The position numbers and the translations under genes were made by a program. Below are positions 33,967 to 45,925 of a stretch of 64,000 bases of DNA, one piece after another. The stretch comes from Stagonosporopsis chrysanthemi (lineage: Eukaryota; Ascomycota; Dothideomycetes; Pleosporales; Didymellaceae), in the NCBI GenBank assembly GCA_022560025.1, contig JAFISE010000072.1:62001-126000 (forward strand). The letters run 5' to 3'. The notes beneath the pieces were generated by a model. The model had not been told where the DNA came from and searched no databases. It saw nothing but the letters and a program-made list of their open reading frames with translations. Within the stretch, counting starts at the first letter, position 1; every line of letters starts with the position of its first letter.

Positions 33967-35814
33967 ACATACTATATAGGTAAGTTGCCTACTTTTACTA
34001 AGACTTTATTAAACCTTACTCTATTATAGCCTAAAACACTACACTTTAGCGCTGCAAAGTACAGTACAGGTTAGAATATTATTTAGAGACTACTTTTATA
34101 TTATTCTTGCACGTTTGCGTATTATACCTAGTCTAATTGCACTATTTATAGTGTTGTTAAGAGGCTTTACCTACTTTAGCGCGTATATGCTTTTTTAACT
34201 TTTTACTATTACTATACGCTCTAAGCTCTTTTAGAGTTGCTATCTGCTACTCTTCTTTAACTATAAGAGTCCCTTTCTTCTAGATTTGCTTTCTTTTGCA
34301 CAATTTACATTCTATAGCAGCTGCTAGAGCTGTATAAAGCTTAGTGTTTTCTTATTGTGCTAAAACTAGCTTGTGTAATAAAATTACCCCCTTCTTTGCA
34401 TAGTGCTTAAGCGCGCTTAGCACATAATTAGGTAAGCTGCTTTGCTGCTTTTTATACTTCTCTTAAATTAAAGCTAATTGTAACTAAAGTTCTAGAGTAT
34501 TGCTAGAGGTTTGTAACTGCTAGAGCTTATTATTCTTAAGAAGTTATAGTAATAGAGTGCGCAGCTTTATATTAAGGCCTATTATAACCTGTTCTAAGTT
34601 AAAAAGAACTAGTCTAGCGCCTTAGAACCTTCTTTAAATGTTGCTAGAGGTAAACATAGTAATATAAGCTGCTTTAAAGTATAGCAAGAACTTAAGCTTT
34701 ATAATATAGTTAATCTAGTTGCGTATAAGTCTTTAGCTTAGCGCTTGTATACTTTTTTTAGAAGAGCAAAACAGCCTATATTAAGTAGCTATAGAAAGTG
34801 CAATAAATATCAAAGTATATATACAGTAATAATCTTGTTATCTTTACAGTGTTCTTAGAAATCTAGCAATTTATAGCTCTTGTAACTATTAATAATTAGT
34901 AGACAGTAGCTACTAATAGTATGCTTTTTTAAATATACGTTATAATACTTTAACTATTTAAGACTAAGTCTATTAGTAGTCTAGCTATTCTTAAAGACTT
35001 TAATAACCTAATTATAGAGTAGATTATCTTCTTTGTACTAGTTTAAGAAGTAGTTATAGCCCTAGAAGATAATAAAGAGCAGAATAGCCTACTCTTTAGT
35101 ATTAATACCCTTAACAACTATTGTCTACTCTTAACTACCTAGCTAGACCTACTTTAGTTGTCTTTAACTCTTTAAAGCTGTTATAACTGCTCTAGTAAAT
35201 ATCTAGCCTATTATAAAGCCTGTCTTATTAAAGTTGTAGGTATTGTTATCTTAGATACTATACTTAGCTTTAATATTAGCTACTAGGCTAAACTAGCCCT
35301 AGATTACCTTAAGATCTTTGTAGAGAGCTCTCTTGTAGTTATACTTGCAATTAAGCTTTACCTTAAGCTTTAGTTAGTGCTTAATAAATATACTAAGCTA
35401 GTTTAGGCTAATATAGCCTAAACTACGCTTAGCACACAAAGAATTAGCTATATTAGCTACAGCTAACAAGTAGAGAGCAAATTCTTGCGCGTCTAACTTA
35501 AGTATATACTTAACAATTACCTACTTCTTATTATTGTCTAGTCCTTGCAAGTTAGGCATTATATTAGTGCGTAAAAGTTGTCTTATATATTAATTAGATA
35601 GTGTCTTGTAAGAAATACTATAGATTGCTGCAGCGTGTTACTAGAATAGATTTGCGTCTCTTTTAAGAGCTTAAAGCACAAGCTATATCTAGTATTTGTT
35701 TAACACGTCTTTCTAAGCTTGTTAGCAAGGTATTTGTATAGGTAAGGTAGTTTAGTAGAGTCTTAGCAAAAGTAGGCAACTTGCCTGTATAAGCAACTTG
35801 CCTATAGAGTACGT
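33967..35814 (-). mobile_element. Complete Fot1/pogo-like transposon (RIP-decayed)
   Basis: 1848 bp, the usual Fot1 size, flanked by TA (33965-33966 and 35815-35816). Inverted ends are ACATACTATATAGGTAAG and, reversed from the right, ACGTACTCTATAGGCAAG; the right end carries an extra 18-bp repeat of the GGCAAGTTGC motif. On the minus strand the decayed transposase reads MPNLQGLDNNKK at its start, NNTYNFNKTGFIIG in the middle, and CLLIINSYKSYKLLDF plus LLNIGCFALLKKVYK in the DDE region. It serves as the reference for the fragments at 20032, 38450 and 51484. Confidence 0.82.
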
Positions 35815-37187
35815 TAGAGTATTAGATATACTTTCTATACATAAAATATAGGTCTATATTACAGCTATAAATTAAAATAACAACCTTTAGAATTTATTTT
35901 AACTTACAGAGCTATTGCTAACTTAAGATCCTAATAAAGAGACCTGTTTGCTAGCCTAAGTATAACCTGTAAGCTACTTAAGGTACTAGAAAAGTAGTTA
36001 AACAAGACAGTAAAAAGAAAGAACTTAGATAAGAACCTACTACAAGATTTCTATAAAGAAAGTCTACTAAATAAATTCTAGTAGAAATAAAGAAAAGAAA
36101 GAGTTAGATAGTATAGTAAGATACTAAGCTACTAAAGAAAGCGCGTAGGTATAGACAGAAGTTAAACTTAAATAAGTAAATATCTTACAGCCTGTGCTAA
36201 AGAATAGAACAAGAAGTGTCTAGCTAGAGAGCATGTAAGAGCATATATAGGAGCTATATTAGAATAAGTAAATATTCTCTAAACCTATGTTAGAGAACAA
36301 GTTAAGAGATATTAGACTAAGGACATATATAAGCTTATACAAGTAGTTAGTACTAAATAAGTAGATATTACTTAACCTAGACTAAAGAATAGAGAAGAGA
36401 GAGTGCTTATCTAAAGAGTATAAGTAAACCTAAAGGAAGATTTTATAGGATTTTAGTAGAAGAGAGCTACTCTTCTAAGAATAGTGCACAAGCTCTCTAG
36501 CCTAGACTAAAACAAAATAATAAGAACTCTAGGCTAGAGTACTATATACACTAGAGTTTATAGCATTATAAGTATATATAAGTTAAGATATAAGAGGTTA
36601 AAGAGAGTAGATTAGTATAAAGAGCTTATAAATAAAAGTAATTAATCCTTAGAAGTAAAACAAAATACTAGCAGAAACTAAGAGTATACTAAGGATAAAA
36701 GAAATATAAAAACTATACTAACTCTATACCTATACTCTTAAGAGCCTGTATCTTAGGACTTAGTATAATAATACTATTAGACTTAATAGATAAAGCAGTC
36801 TTGTTCTTATATTAAAGACGCTTAGCAGTCTGTGCCTAATACTCTGCCTTAAGCTTGTCTATTAACTCTGTAAAGGCCTTAGTAGAGGTAGGATAGTATA
36901 AGTATAGGTAATTCTTAACGCGCTAGTTATTATTAAGGCTAGATTAACAGCCTTTAATCTTATAAAGTATATAAGACTGTAACACTTATAAGAAATTACC
37001 TATAGACTAAGAATAAGAGACTAGAAAGAAGACTTACTTACTAACAGACTTAAAAGAAAAGCTCTTACTAGACTTCTAGAAACTCTTCTTAAGTATCTAT
37101 AATCTGCTCTAAATACTTAATAGTGTCTCTAGCTAAGATAATACTCTTACAGCAGGCTATAGTATTAGTACTATTATCTAGCTTAGC
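35815..37187. other. Unassigned decayed repeat DNA
   Basis: A- and G-rich on the plus strand, with partly repeated segments (TAAATAAGTAAATAT near 36170 and TAAATAAGTAGATATTAC near 36355). I could not assign it to a transposon family. Together with 37310-38350 it appears to be one unit interrupted by the solo LTR; the minus strand can be read as a stop-ridden frame, but without a recognisable domain. Confidence 0.45.
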
Positions 37188-37304
37188 TGTTAGGCCCTAG
37201 CTAGGCTAACAATATAGTACTGTTCTAAGCCTGTACTTACAGTCTAAGTACTGTTAACCTTTTTAGTACTTATTTAGCTTAGTAGCTTAGGCTAGGTTCT
37301 AATA
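37188..37304 (+). repeat. Solo LTR of the second Gypsy family with TTAGC target duplication
   Basis: It begins TGTTAGGCCCTAGC and ends CTAATA, matching the LTR at 29965. The five bases before it (37183-37187) and after it (37305-37309) are both TTAGC, so insertion and later LTR-LTR recombination happened here. The flanking DNA continues on both sides. Confidence 0.85.
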
Positions 37305-38355
37305 TTAGCCTTATACTTAGACTACTCTAAGTTATTACTAGACTGCGCACTCTTTCTAGAGCTAGAGTATAAAGCTAAGGTACTATTATACTTGAAACCT
37401 TAATACTTTATAAAGTTGTTATAAATAGAGCTAAGTATAGAACTATGCTACTAGTAGCAAGTATCTACTATCTTGTATAATTTAGTAGACAGTATAAAGA
37501 GCTTAGTAATCTTACTTTAATACTTGTAAAGTAGTTACTATTTATTAGTACAAGTACACTAAGAAGACAAAGAACTAGACTATACCTTAATATAAAAGCT
37601 ATATATATACTTGTAAAATATACACTTAAAGTTATTAAAGAGGTAGTAGTAGTACAACTTAAGGTTTTTTAGCTCTGCTTTAGACAAGGTTTTATCTTTA
37701 CTATCTAACTCTAACTACTAGACTATATCTTTAAGTTGTGTAAAGGCCTGCTTAGTAAGAAAGGCAGACAACTCTAGCACAACTATGCTAGCCTTTTTAG
37801 TAGGTAAAGGCAGCAGTATAGACTTAGACTTCTTGCTAGGAGATAACTACAGATAATTAGCAAAAAGACGCGTTAAAGTAAAAAAAGGGCACGCAGTACC
37901 TAGATAAAGCTATTGCTAGTATACTTACGTATAGATTTAGCTCTAAGCTTGCTAACTATAGTAAGTAACAAAACAAAATAAGTAAGTAAGAGTAGGTAAA
38001 GTAGTAAGGCTGTGTTACAACAAATATAGTAAGGTAAGCAAGTAATAGATACTAAGAGAGTTATTTTAAGTCTAATATACAGGATAAATAAGCTTAAAGT
38101 AAGAAAGTACTATAACAGGCTAGGCCTGCTACTAGTACCTTAACACTTACGTGCCTTAGGCTTAGACTTACTAGAGCTCTGCAGCAGAGCTATCTTACCT
38201 CTAAAGCAGAGTACAAAAACTCTGCAAGCTAGAACTAAAGCTAGCTAGGCCCTAGCTATAGCCTTTATAAATAACAAGCTACTATATTATAGCTATTCTC
38301 TATTAAATTTATCTAGTTTATACTAGTAATAGCTCTTAGTAGTGCACTTTATATA
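37305..38355. other. Unassigned decayed repeat DNA
   Basis: Continuation of the unit interrupted by the solo LTR. The minus strand holds stop-ridden frames with helical charged stretches (LSAFLTKQAFTQLKD, AELKNLKLYYYYLF) but no domain I recognise. It could be a gag-like or LINE ORF1-like remnant; this is not established. Confidence 0.4.
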
Positions 38356-38449
38356 TATAGTACTGTTTTAAGCCTATACTTATAGTATATAAGTACTATT
38401 AATATTTTTAGTACTTGTTTAGCTTAGTGTCTTAGGCTAGGTTCTAATA
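38356..38449 (+). repeat. Truncated LTR of the second Gypsy family
   Basis: It matches the LTR at 29965 from its TAGTACTG..TTAAGCCTATACTTA part to the CTAATA end; the first 25 or so bases are missing. It directly abuts the Fot1-like fragment to its right. Confidence 0.65.
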
Positions 38450-38800
38450 TAGAAGGTGTAATAAGTAAAAAAGTATATATTAAGTAATAATCTTGTTATC
38501 TTTCTAGTATTACTAGAATTAGAGCATGTTATAGCTATTATAGCTATTTATAACTAGTAGTTAGTAGGTACTAACAGTTTGCTTCTTTGTATATGCATTA
38601 AAGTGCTTTAACTACTTAAGATTAAGACTATTAGTAGTCTAGCTATTACTAGAGACTCTAATAACCTAGTCTTAGGGCAGGTCTTCTTTCTTATACTAGT
38701 TAGAGAGGTAGTAGTATGCCTTCAAGATAATAAAGAGTAGAATAGCCTATTCTTTTTTATTAATACCTTATATAATTATTATCTACTCTTAGTTACCTTG
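38450..38800 (-). mobile_element. Fot1-like fragment, left piece of interrupted copy
   Basis: It aligns by eye with 34790-35140 of the complete Fot1-like copy (GTAATAATCTTGTTATCTTT, AGTAGTCTAGCTATT, AAGATAATAAAGAG..AGAATAGCCTA). It ends in CCTTG (38796-38800), the target duplication of the Gypsy composite that follows. Its other half is at 51484-52146. The 3' 800 bp of the element are missing. Confidence 0.8.
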
Positions 38801-39276
38801 TATTAAGGTTGTACTTTAAGCAAAGCCTGTAAGCACTATTTAATTAGTTCTTAAGGATAAATATAGTAATAAGAGGTTTATTAGAGCTAAGAGTAAAGAG
38901 TATAAATATAATCTGTCTGTTTTAAAAGCTAAGAGTAGTAATAAGTAGTATAGAGTAGACTATCTAACTTAAAAGTAAGGTTGAGATTTAATAATAAAGA
39001 TTATTACTTAGGTTAAATATAAACTCTAATAGTTGTGTTCTTATATTGCTATTTACTAAGAAGATATACAGAGTAATTTGTAGTGTTAGACTACTAATTC
39101 TAGTAATTATTAATTAGACTAATTACGTTAGGTAATTGCTTAAGCTTCTGTTAGGCTAATAACTAGCAACTTATTGCAATATTACTTATTTTTAATACTT
39201 TAGCCTATATAAGTCAACTGTGCTATATTATTTTATAATTACTTCTATATATTAAGTATTCTTAGAGATTATAATA
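38801..39276 (-). repeat. Gypsy copy B LTR (3' LTR)
   Basis: It starts TATTAAGG (TG changed to TA) and ends TTATAATA (CA changed to TA), 476 bp. It is paired with the LTR at 50972-51478 at the far end of the composite and bounded outside by CCTTG. Confidence 0.82.
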
Positions 39277-42200
39277 CTTTCTCTCTTTTATCTTAGCTTA
39301 GTCTCTTAAGCTTATTTATATAATATAGGCTCTGCCTTAGTAATTAGGTAAGTTGTCTTAACAATGCCTAAACAACACTCTGCTAAGAGTACAGCCTATT
39401 ATTAACATCTTACAGCTACTATTAACACGTTTAGAATAATTATAATTTAGAAACACTCTACTTATTATAAGCATAAGTGTATATATTAAGTCTATATAAG
39501 TTAAGAGAAATATATTAAATATATTAGGCAGAGTTAACATTATAATGTCTGCGTAATATAGTTAGAGTTTACCTAGCTAGTAACTTAAAAAGAGAAGTTG
39601 CAGTTATAGATAAAAGAAACTTAGAAGGCATAGAGTAATATACTTAGGGCCTCTAAGAAGGCGCTAGAAGAGTTGCTTGTTGTATACGCGCGCAAAGGGC
39701 AGTTGTATTAACAAATAGTTTTGTTAGATTGTTATACTAAAGAAGTAATATTTGTAGAAGAACAAGGCATTACAAAGTAAGAGTTAGAAGAGAGTACTAT
39801 TATATTTAATAGTTCTTCTAAGGGTCTTTCTGTTTATTTGTTGCCTAGCACCTAGAGTGTCTTTAAAGATCTAGCGCTAGAGTACTAGTAAACCTATAAC
39901 GTAGTGTTGTCTAATTAGCCTTCTAGAATTTCTATAACAGCTACTAGCAGTTTATAAGGTACATTGCTAGTCTCTACAAATTTTCTATGTTAAGGTATTT
40001 TAATTATTTAACAAGGTACTTGTTATTATAACTTTTCCTATAGTATTTTATTATTATTTTAATTCTTTACTTATTATTACTATTAGCTTAGTAGTTTAAA
40101 TCTTTCTATATTAGTATTTGTAAATTAGCTAGTTCTAGTAGTAATATAAAAGACACTAGGTAGATCTTTGTATTATTTAGGAAGTCTAGTTAATATTTAA
40201 CTAAGCTAATCTAGTTTAAAATAAAAAATAGTCTTACTTTAACTTTGTCTAGTTTTGTTGTTAATCTCTATGTGTAAAAGTTTTCTATAAAGAGACACAC
40301 TTTATCTTCTTCTTTTAGCTAAGGTACTGTTTTTTTTAAGTTGTCTAAGATATTGCTTATAACTAAGCTTTAGTAATATTATTAAGCAATTTTAAGTGTA
40401 TGTTCTTTAGTCTCTGTATATACTAAGGATATTACTAACTTTATTTAGATATTACTTTTAAAACTTTGTATAAAGAGATTAAGATATTGTCTATAACTTG
40501 TAAAGAATAGTATATAGCCTATTACTTTTAATTTCTTGTTATTATATATAATTTGTGCTATAGGCAAGAGTATAACCTAGTTATTCTGCTGCTAGTTACA
40601 GTATATGTAGAGGTATGTCTTGATTATCTAGTTTACTTGTTCTGTCTATCTATCTGTCTGCAGATAATAGGCTGTTAAAAGTTTCTTCTTAGTTCCTACT
40701 TCTATAAGAAACATAGTGTAGAAGTTTAATATAAAGAGCTTGTCTCTATTACTAATAATAAATTTAGAGATACTAGAGTATTAAACAATTCTATTTAGAA
40801 ACACTTATATAAGCTAGTCTACAGTATAGCTGTGTTAAAAAGCTACAAACTTAGTAGCTTTTCTAAATTTATCTACTACTATAGATATTAAATTATACTT
40901 ATAGTCTATAACAGAGTCTTTATATATAAGTAGCTGTGTAACAAAATCTATAGTAATGTTTGTCTAAGGCGCTGTTAGTAGGTCTATTACTTTAAATTCT
41001 TAATATTTTACATGCGTACTGTGTTTGTTTAATTAGCAAGCAATATAGTTCTTAAAATACTTAGTAACCTTATTCTTTAGATTTAGGAACTTGTAGTATA
41101 ATCTACTAAGTTCTATAGTGCAAATAATTCCTAGACATCTTTAAAGTATATTATTATAGTAATCTTCTATAATCTTTGTCTATAATTTGTCTAGTACTTA
41201 TATTAGTATATATTATTCTTTCTAAACTTATATAATAAGGTAAAGCTAGTATAGTAGTCCTAAAGATCTATCTTTCTTAATTCTTAAAATAGCAGCTTTA
41301 TTAATTGTCTTCTTACCTGCAAGGTTATATCTTTAGCTAAGAACGTCTACACTGCTATTGTCTTTGCCTAAAGTGTATAATATCTTATATCTGTAATAAC
41401 TAGATATTTCTAATTATTCTACTTGTCTTCTGTTTAACACCTTAGTAGTAGTAAAGTATACTAAGTTCTTATAATTAGTATAGATTGTAAGTTCTAAACA
41501 GCTTTCTGTGTATACTTGCTAATATTCTAATAATAAGATAATTGCTAATAGTTCCTTATTATACGCATTGTATTTTTCTTCTAGTTCTAAGAACTTGCAT
41601 TACTAATAGGTAATTAAGAGCTATAATCTATCTTTTTCTTGCGTAATACATACTCTTAGTACTAAATCTAAGGTATCTACTTCTATTTGCATAGGTTTAT
41701 TTTTCTTATATATAATTACTATTACAGAGTTAATATATGCCTATTATAGTAACTTTAATACATTATCTTGTTCTTTTCTCTACTTAAAGATTGTGTCCTT
41801 CTAGGTTAGCTTTGTAAGTAGCACAGCATTCTTAGAGTAATTGTTAATAAAGCGTTTGTTAAAGTTAATAAAGCGTTTGTTAAAGTTAACAAACCTAAGA
41901 AATTCTTTAATCCCTCTAACTATTATTAAAGAAGGCTAATTCTTTACTATGTCTATCTTAGTATTGCTTATCTTTACTCTGTGTTGTTCTTAATAAACCC
42001 TAGGAATTCTACTTCTTTCTTGTGCTATTTGCACTTCTTAGGTTTTAGTTTGTAGTCTGCGTACTTTAAGTAATCTAGCACTTTAGTAACATGTTAAATA
42101 TACTCTTCTAGTACTTTTAAGTACACTAAGATAATGTCTAAGTGTACTACTACTACTTGTTTTAGGTATACTCTAAGAACGTTATTAATTAACTTCTAGC

Positions 42201-43675
42201 ACATAGCTAGCATATTTATTAGACTAAACAGTGTAACTAGGTACTAATAAAGTCTATATTATGTTTTAAATACTATCTTCTTATCTTTGCTTTTCTTTAT
42301 ATAGATAAAGTTGTGTACTTTTTGTAAATCTAGTATTGTAAAGTACTAAGCTTCTTATTATTAATCCTGTAACTCTGTAATATTAGGCAGAGTGTATTAA
42401 TTCTAGATTAGAATATTATTAAGCTTTTAAAAGTTAATATAAGGTTGTAGCTTACTACCTTTCTTAGGTATTAATGTTATAAGGTACTCTGCAGGTAATT
42501 CTAACTATTTTATATTATTAAGCTTGTAAGACTATACTTAAGTTATTAAATTAATTTATTAGTACCTTTAATATAGATTAGACAAAACGTTATTATATAT
42601 AAAGAAAATATTTAGTAGTTACGTGTTTATAGCTAAGCTGCGCACCTAAGTACTTAAGCAAGAAGCTTAGAGCTCCTTAGTAGTAAGCTAAGCAAACGAG
42701 CACCTTATAGGTAAGCTATCTAATTAAGCTTAAGCTAACTAGCTAAGCTTATAACATCTAATATATATCTTCTTAAGGTTCTCCTTAATATATTTGCATA
42801 ATATAATAACTTCTTTTTATAATAACTAGTATAGTAGCCTAAAAATTAATTACTTTTCTTCTTAGATCTTAACCTTGTAATCTAAGGCCTTATACTTAGG
42901 CAGAGCTTCTACTATAAGCTCTTCTTTAAACATCTATATATACTGTCTATACATATTAAGAATAGTAGAAAGTATACTTTTCTCCTTAACTATTACTTTG
43001 TAAGCTAGGGGCTAGTTAGTCTCTATGCAGTTAACTACTCTATCTTAGCAGGTCTTAGTTAAAGAGATATTACTAATCTCTTTCTTATCTATTAGCTACA
43101 CTATAGGCTGTATAAGATCTAGCTGCGTTATACTATAGTTACAGCACTCTAATAAAAGCTTATTGCGCTTTTATTCTGTTACTAGGTTATACTTTTATAA
43201 CTAAAGCAATCTTAATATAATATTATTAGCAGCTATCTCTAGAACGTTTAGAGTTATCTACTTATAGTAGTTCTATATCTTAAGAGACTTTAGTACTACT
43301 TTGTAAGTTACTACTAATTCTCTTAGTATTAGTTCTCTGCTAGTAACTTGTAAAAAGCACAGTCTTGTCTTTCTTTACTTAGTTATACCTTTATAATTAA
43401 TATATAAGCTAGTTGTTCTTAAAACTTATTCTTTTTCTATATATTCTATACAAGCTTATACTACTTAGTATTAGATTACAATAAGTGTTAAAGCTGTTTC
43501 TTAAGTCTTTTAAGTACTTCTAGGTCCTCTTTAAGATAGTTCTTAGCTCTTACAACATTGTATAGGTATTATTACTATTTAGTCTTTTCTTAGTGTGTAT
43601 TACGCTCTATTCCTACTATGCTATCTTCTGTAAAGTTACTATGTTCTTCTACTTATTTAGTAATACAAAAGCAGA
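39277..43675 (-). mobile_element. Ty3/Gypsy copy B, internal region, truncated
   Basis: Minus-strand pol runs from about 43390 to 39960, collinear with copy A, including the integrase finger region near 41020-41040. A gag piece (43430-43675) is joined directly after a deletion of about 600 bp relative to copy C. A small tandem duplication of about 20 bp (GTTAATAAAGCGTTTGTTAAA) sits near 41850-41890. A roughly 250-bp insert of unknown type interrupts pol at about 42518-42770. Near 39363-39900 there is a decayed plus-strand frame starting MPKQHSAKSTAYY, in the position of the antisense ORF of copy A. At 43675 copy B stops and copy C begins, mid-element. Confidence 0.75.
42518..42770. mobile_element. 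Unidentified ~250-bp insert in Gypsy copy B pol
   Basis: Copies A (near 24320) and C (near 48270) run straight through here, while copy B has extra sequence with motifs such as TAGCTAAGCTGCGCACC and repeated AAGCTTA/TAAGCTT ends. It is somewhat richer in G and C than its surroundings. It could be a small nonautonomous element; its ends are not precisely resolved. Confidence 0.5.
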
Positions 43676-45925
43676 GTATCAAAGCAAAGAGCTGCAAAGA
43701 AGGCTAAGTGCCTTGCAAACAACTTAGAAGGCAAAGGCAAAGACGTCTAGGCTAAGGAGATCAACTATCTTGCTATAGCTGCACAGATTACATTTTCTCC
43801 TATAATATAGTCTACCCTTAGGTATATTAATTAAGCTACTTTGTTTAGAATTATTCTAGTAGTTCTTAGCAATTTATAAGGTACTTAATAGGTTTCTATG
43901 TTTTCTATATCTAGGTAACTTAACTATTTAACTAAGTACTTATTATTATAACTTTTCTTACAATATCTTATTATTTTTTTAACTTCTAACTTATTATTAC
44001 TATTAGCTTAGTAGTAGAAGTCTTTCTAGATTAGCATTTGTAGGTTAGCTAGTTCTAGTAGCAATACGTAGAATACTAGGTAGATCTTTGCATCCTTTAG
44101 CAGGTCTAGTTAGTAGTTAACTAAGCTAATTTGCTTTAAAATAAAAAATTGTCTAACCTTTACTTTATCTAGTTTGTTTATTAGTCTTTGTGTGCATAGA
44201 CTTTTAGTAAAGAGATACACTTTATCTAATTCTTTTAGCTAAAGTGCTGTTTTTCTTTTCTAGTTTGTGTAGGAAATTGCTTATAACTAAGCTTTAGCAA
44301 TATTGTTAAGCAATTTCTAGTACACGTTCTTTAGTCTCTATACTAAAGATATTACTAACTCTGTCTAGACAGTACTTTTAAGACTTTGTACAAAGAGATT
44401 TAGGTATTATTTATAACTTATAAAGAAAAGTATATAGCCTATTACTTTTAATTTCTTGTTAATATATATAATTTGTGCTATAGGCAAAAGTAAAACTTAG
44501 TTATTCTGCTGCTACTTAGAGTATATTTAGAGGTATATTTCTATTGTCTAGTTTACTTGCTCTATTAATCTATCTGTATATAGATAATAGGCTTTTAAAA
44601 GTTTCTTTTTTATTTCTACTTTTATAAAGAATATTATCTAGAAGTTTAAAGTAAAGAGCTTGTCTCTATTACTAATAATTAATATAGAAATACTATAGTG
44701 TTAAATAATTCTATCTAAGAATACTTAAGTAAGCTGCTCTGCAGTATAGCTATGTTAAAAGGGCACAAATTTAGCAGCCTTTGTAGATTTATCTACTACT
44801 ATAAATATTAAATTATACTTATAGTCTGTAATAGAGTCTTTATATATAGGTAGCCGTGTAACAAAGTCTATAGTAATGTTTGTCTAAGGCGCTGTTAGTA
44901 GCTTTATTACTTGTATTTCTCTATATTTTATGTGTATACTATCCTTGTTCTATTAGCAAGTATTATAGTTCTTAATATACCTAGTAATTTTGTCTTTTAT
45001 ATTAAGAAACTTATAGTATTATTAAGTACGTTCTATAGTGTGTATAATTCCTAAGTGTCTATAAAGCATATTATTATAGTAATCTTCTATAATCTTTGTT
45101 TTTAATCTGTCTAGTACTTATATTAGTCTATATTGTTCTTTCTAAACTTGCATAATTAAGTTAAGCTACTATAATACTTCTAGAGATCTGTCTTTATTAA
45201 TTCTTAGAATAGCAGCTTTATTAACTGTTTTTTTTACCTATAAGGTTATATCTTTAGCTAAGAGTGTCTACTCTACTGTTGTCTTTGCCTAAGGTATACA
45301 ATATCTTAAATTTGTACTAACCTAGTATTTCTAACTATCTTACTTATTATCTATTTAGGACATTTATAGTAGTAAAGTGTACTAGGTTCTTGTAATCTAT
45401 ATAGATTGTAAGGTCTAAATAACTTTCTGTATATACTTACTAATACTCTAGAGATAAAAGATAATTACTAACAGTTCTTTATTGTAAATATTATAGTATT
45501 CTTCTAGTCCTAAGAACTTGCGTAAGTAATAAGCAATTAGGTGCTATTGTCTATTCTTCTCTTGCGTAATACATACTCCTAATACTAACTCTAAGGTATT
45601 TATTTCTATTTATATAAGCTTATTACTTTAAAATATAATTAGTATTAGAGGGTTTGTATACACTTGTTACAGAGACTTAAATATATTATCTTGTTCTTTT
45701 CTCTACTTAAAGAGTATGTTCTTCTATATAAGCTTTGTAAGTTGTAAGGCCTCTCTAGAGTAAGCTTTAATAAAGTGTCTATTAAAATCAATAAACCTAA
45801 AGAATTCTAAAATCTCTTTAACTATTATTAAAGTAGGCTAATTGTTTACTATATCTGTCTTAGTATTACTTATCTCTACTCTATATTGTCTTACAATAAA
45901 CTCTAGGAACTCTACTTTTTCTTTA

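Noticed and set aside
39358..39540. 60-codon minus frame in Gypsy copy B
   Set aside because: Antisense to the decayed plus-strand cargo frame and Ile/Leu-rich from AT content; no domain.
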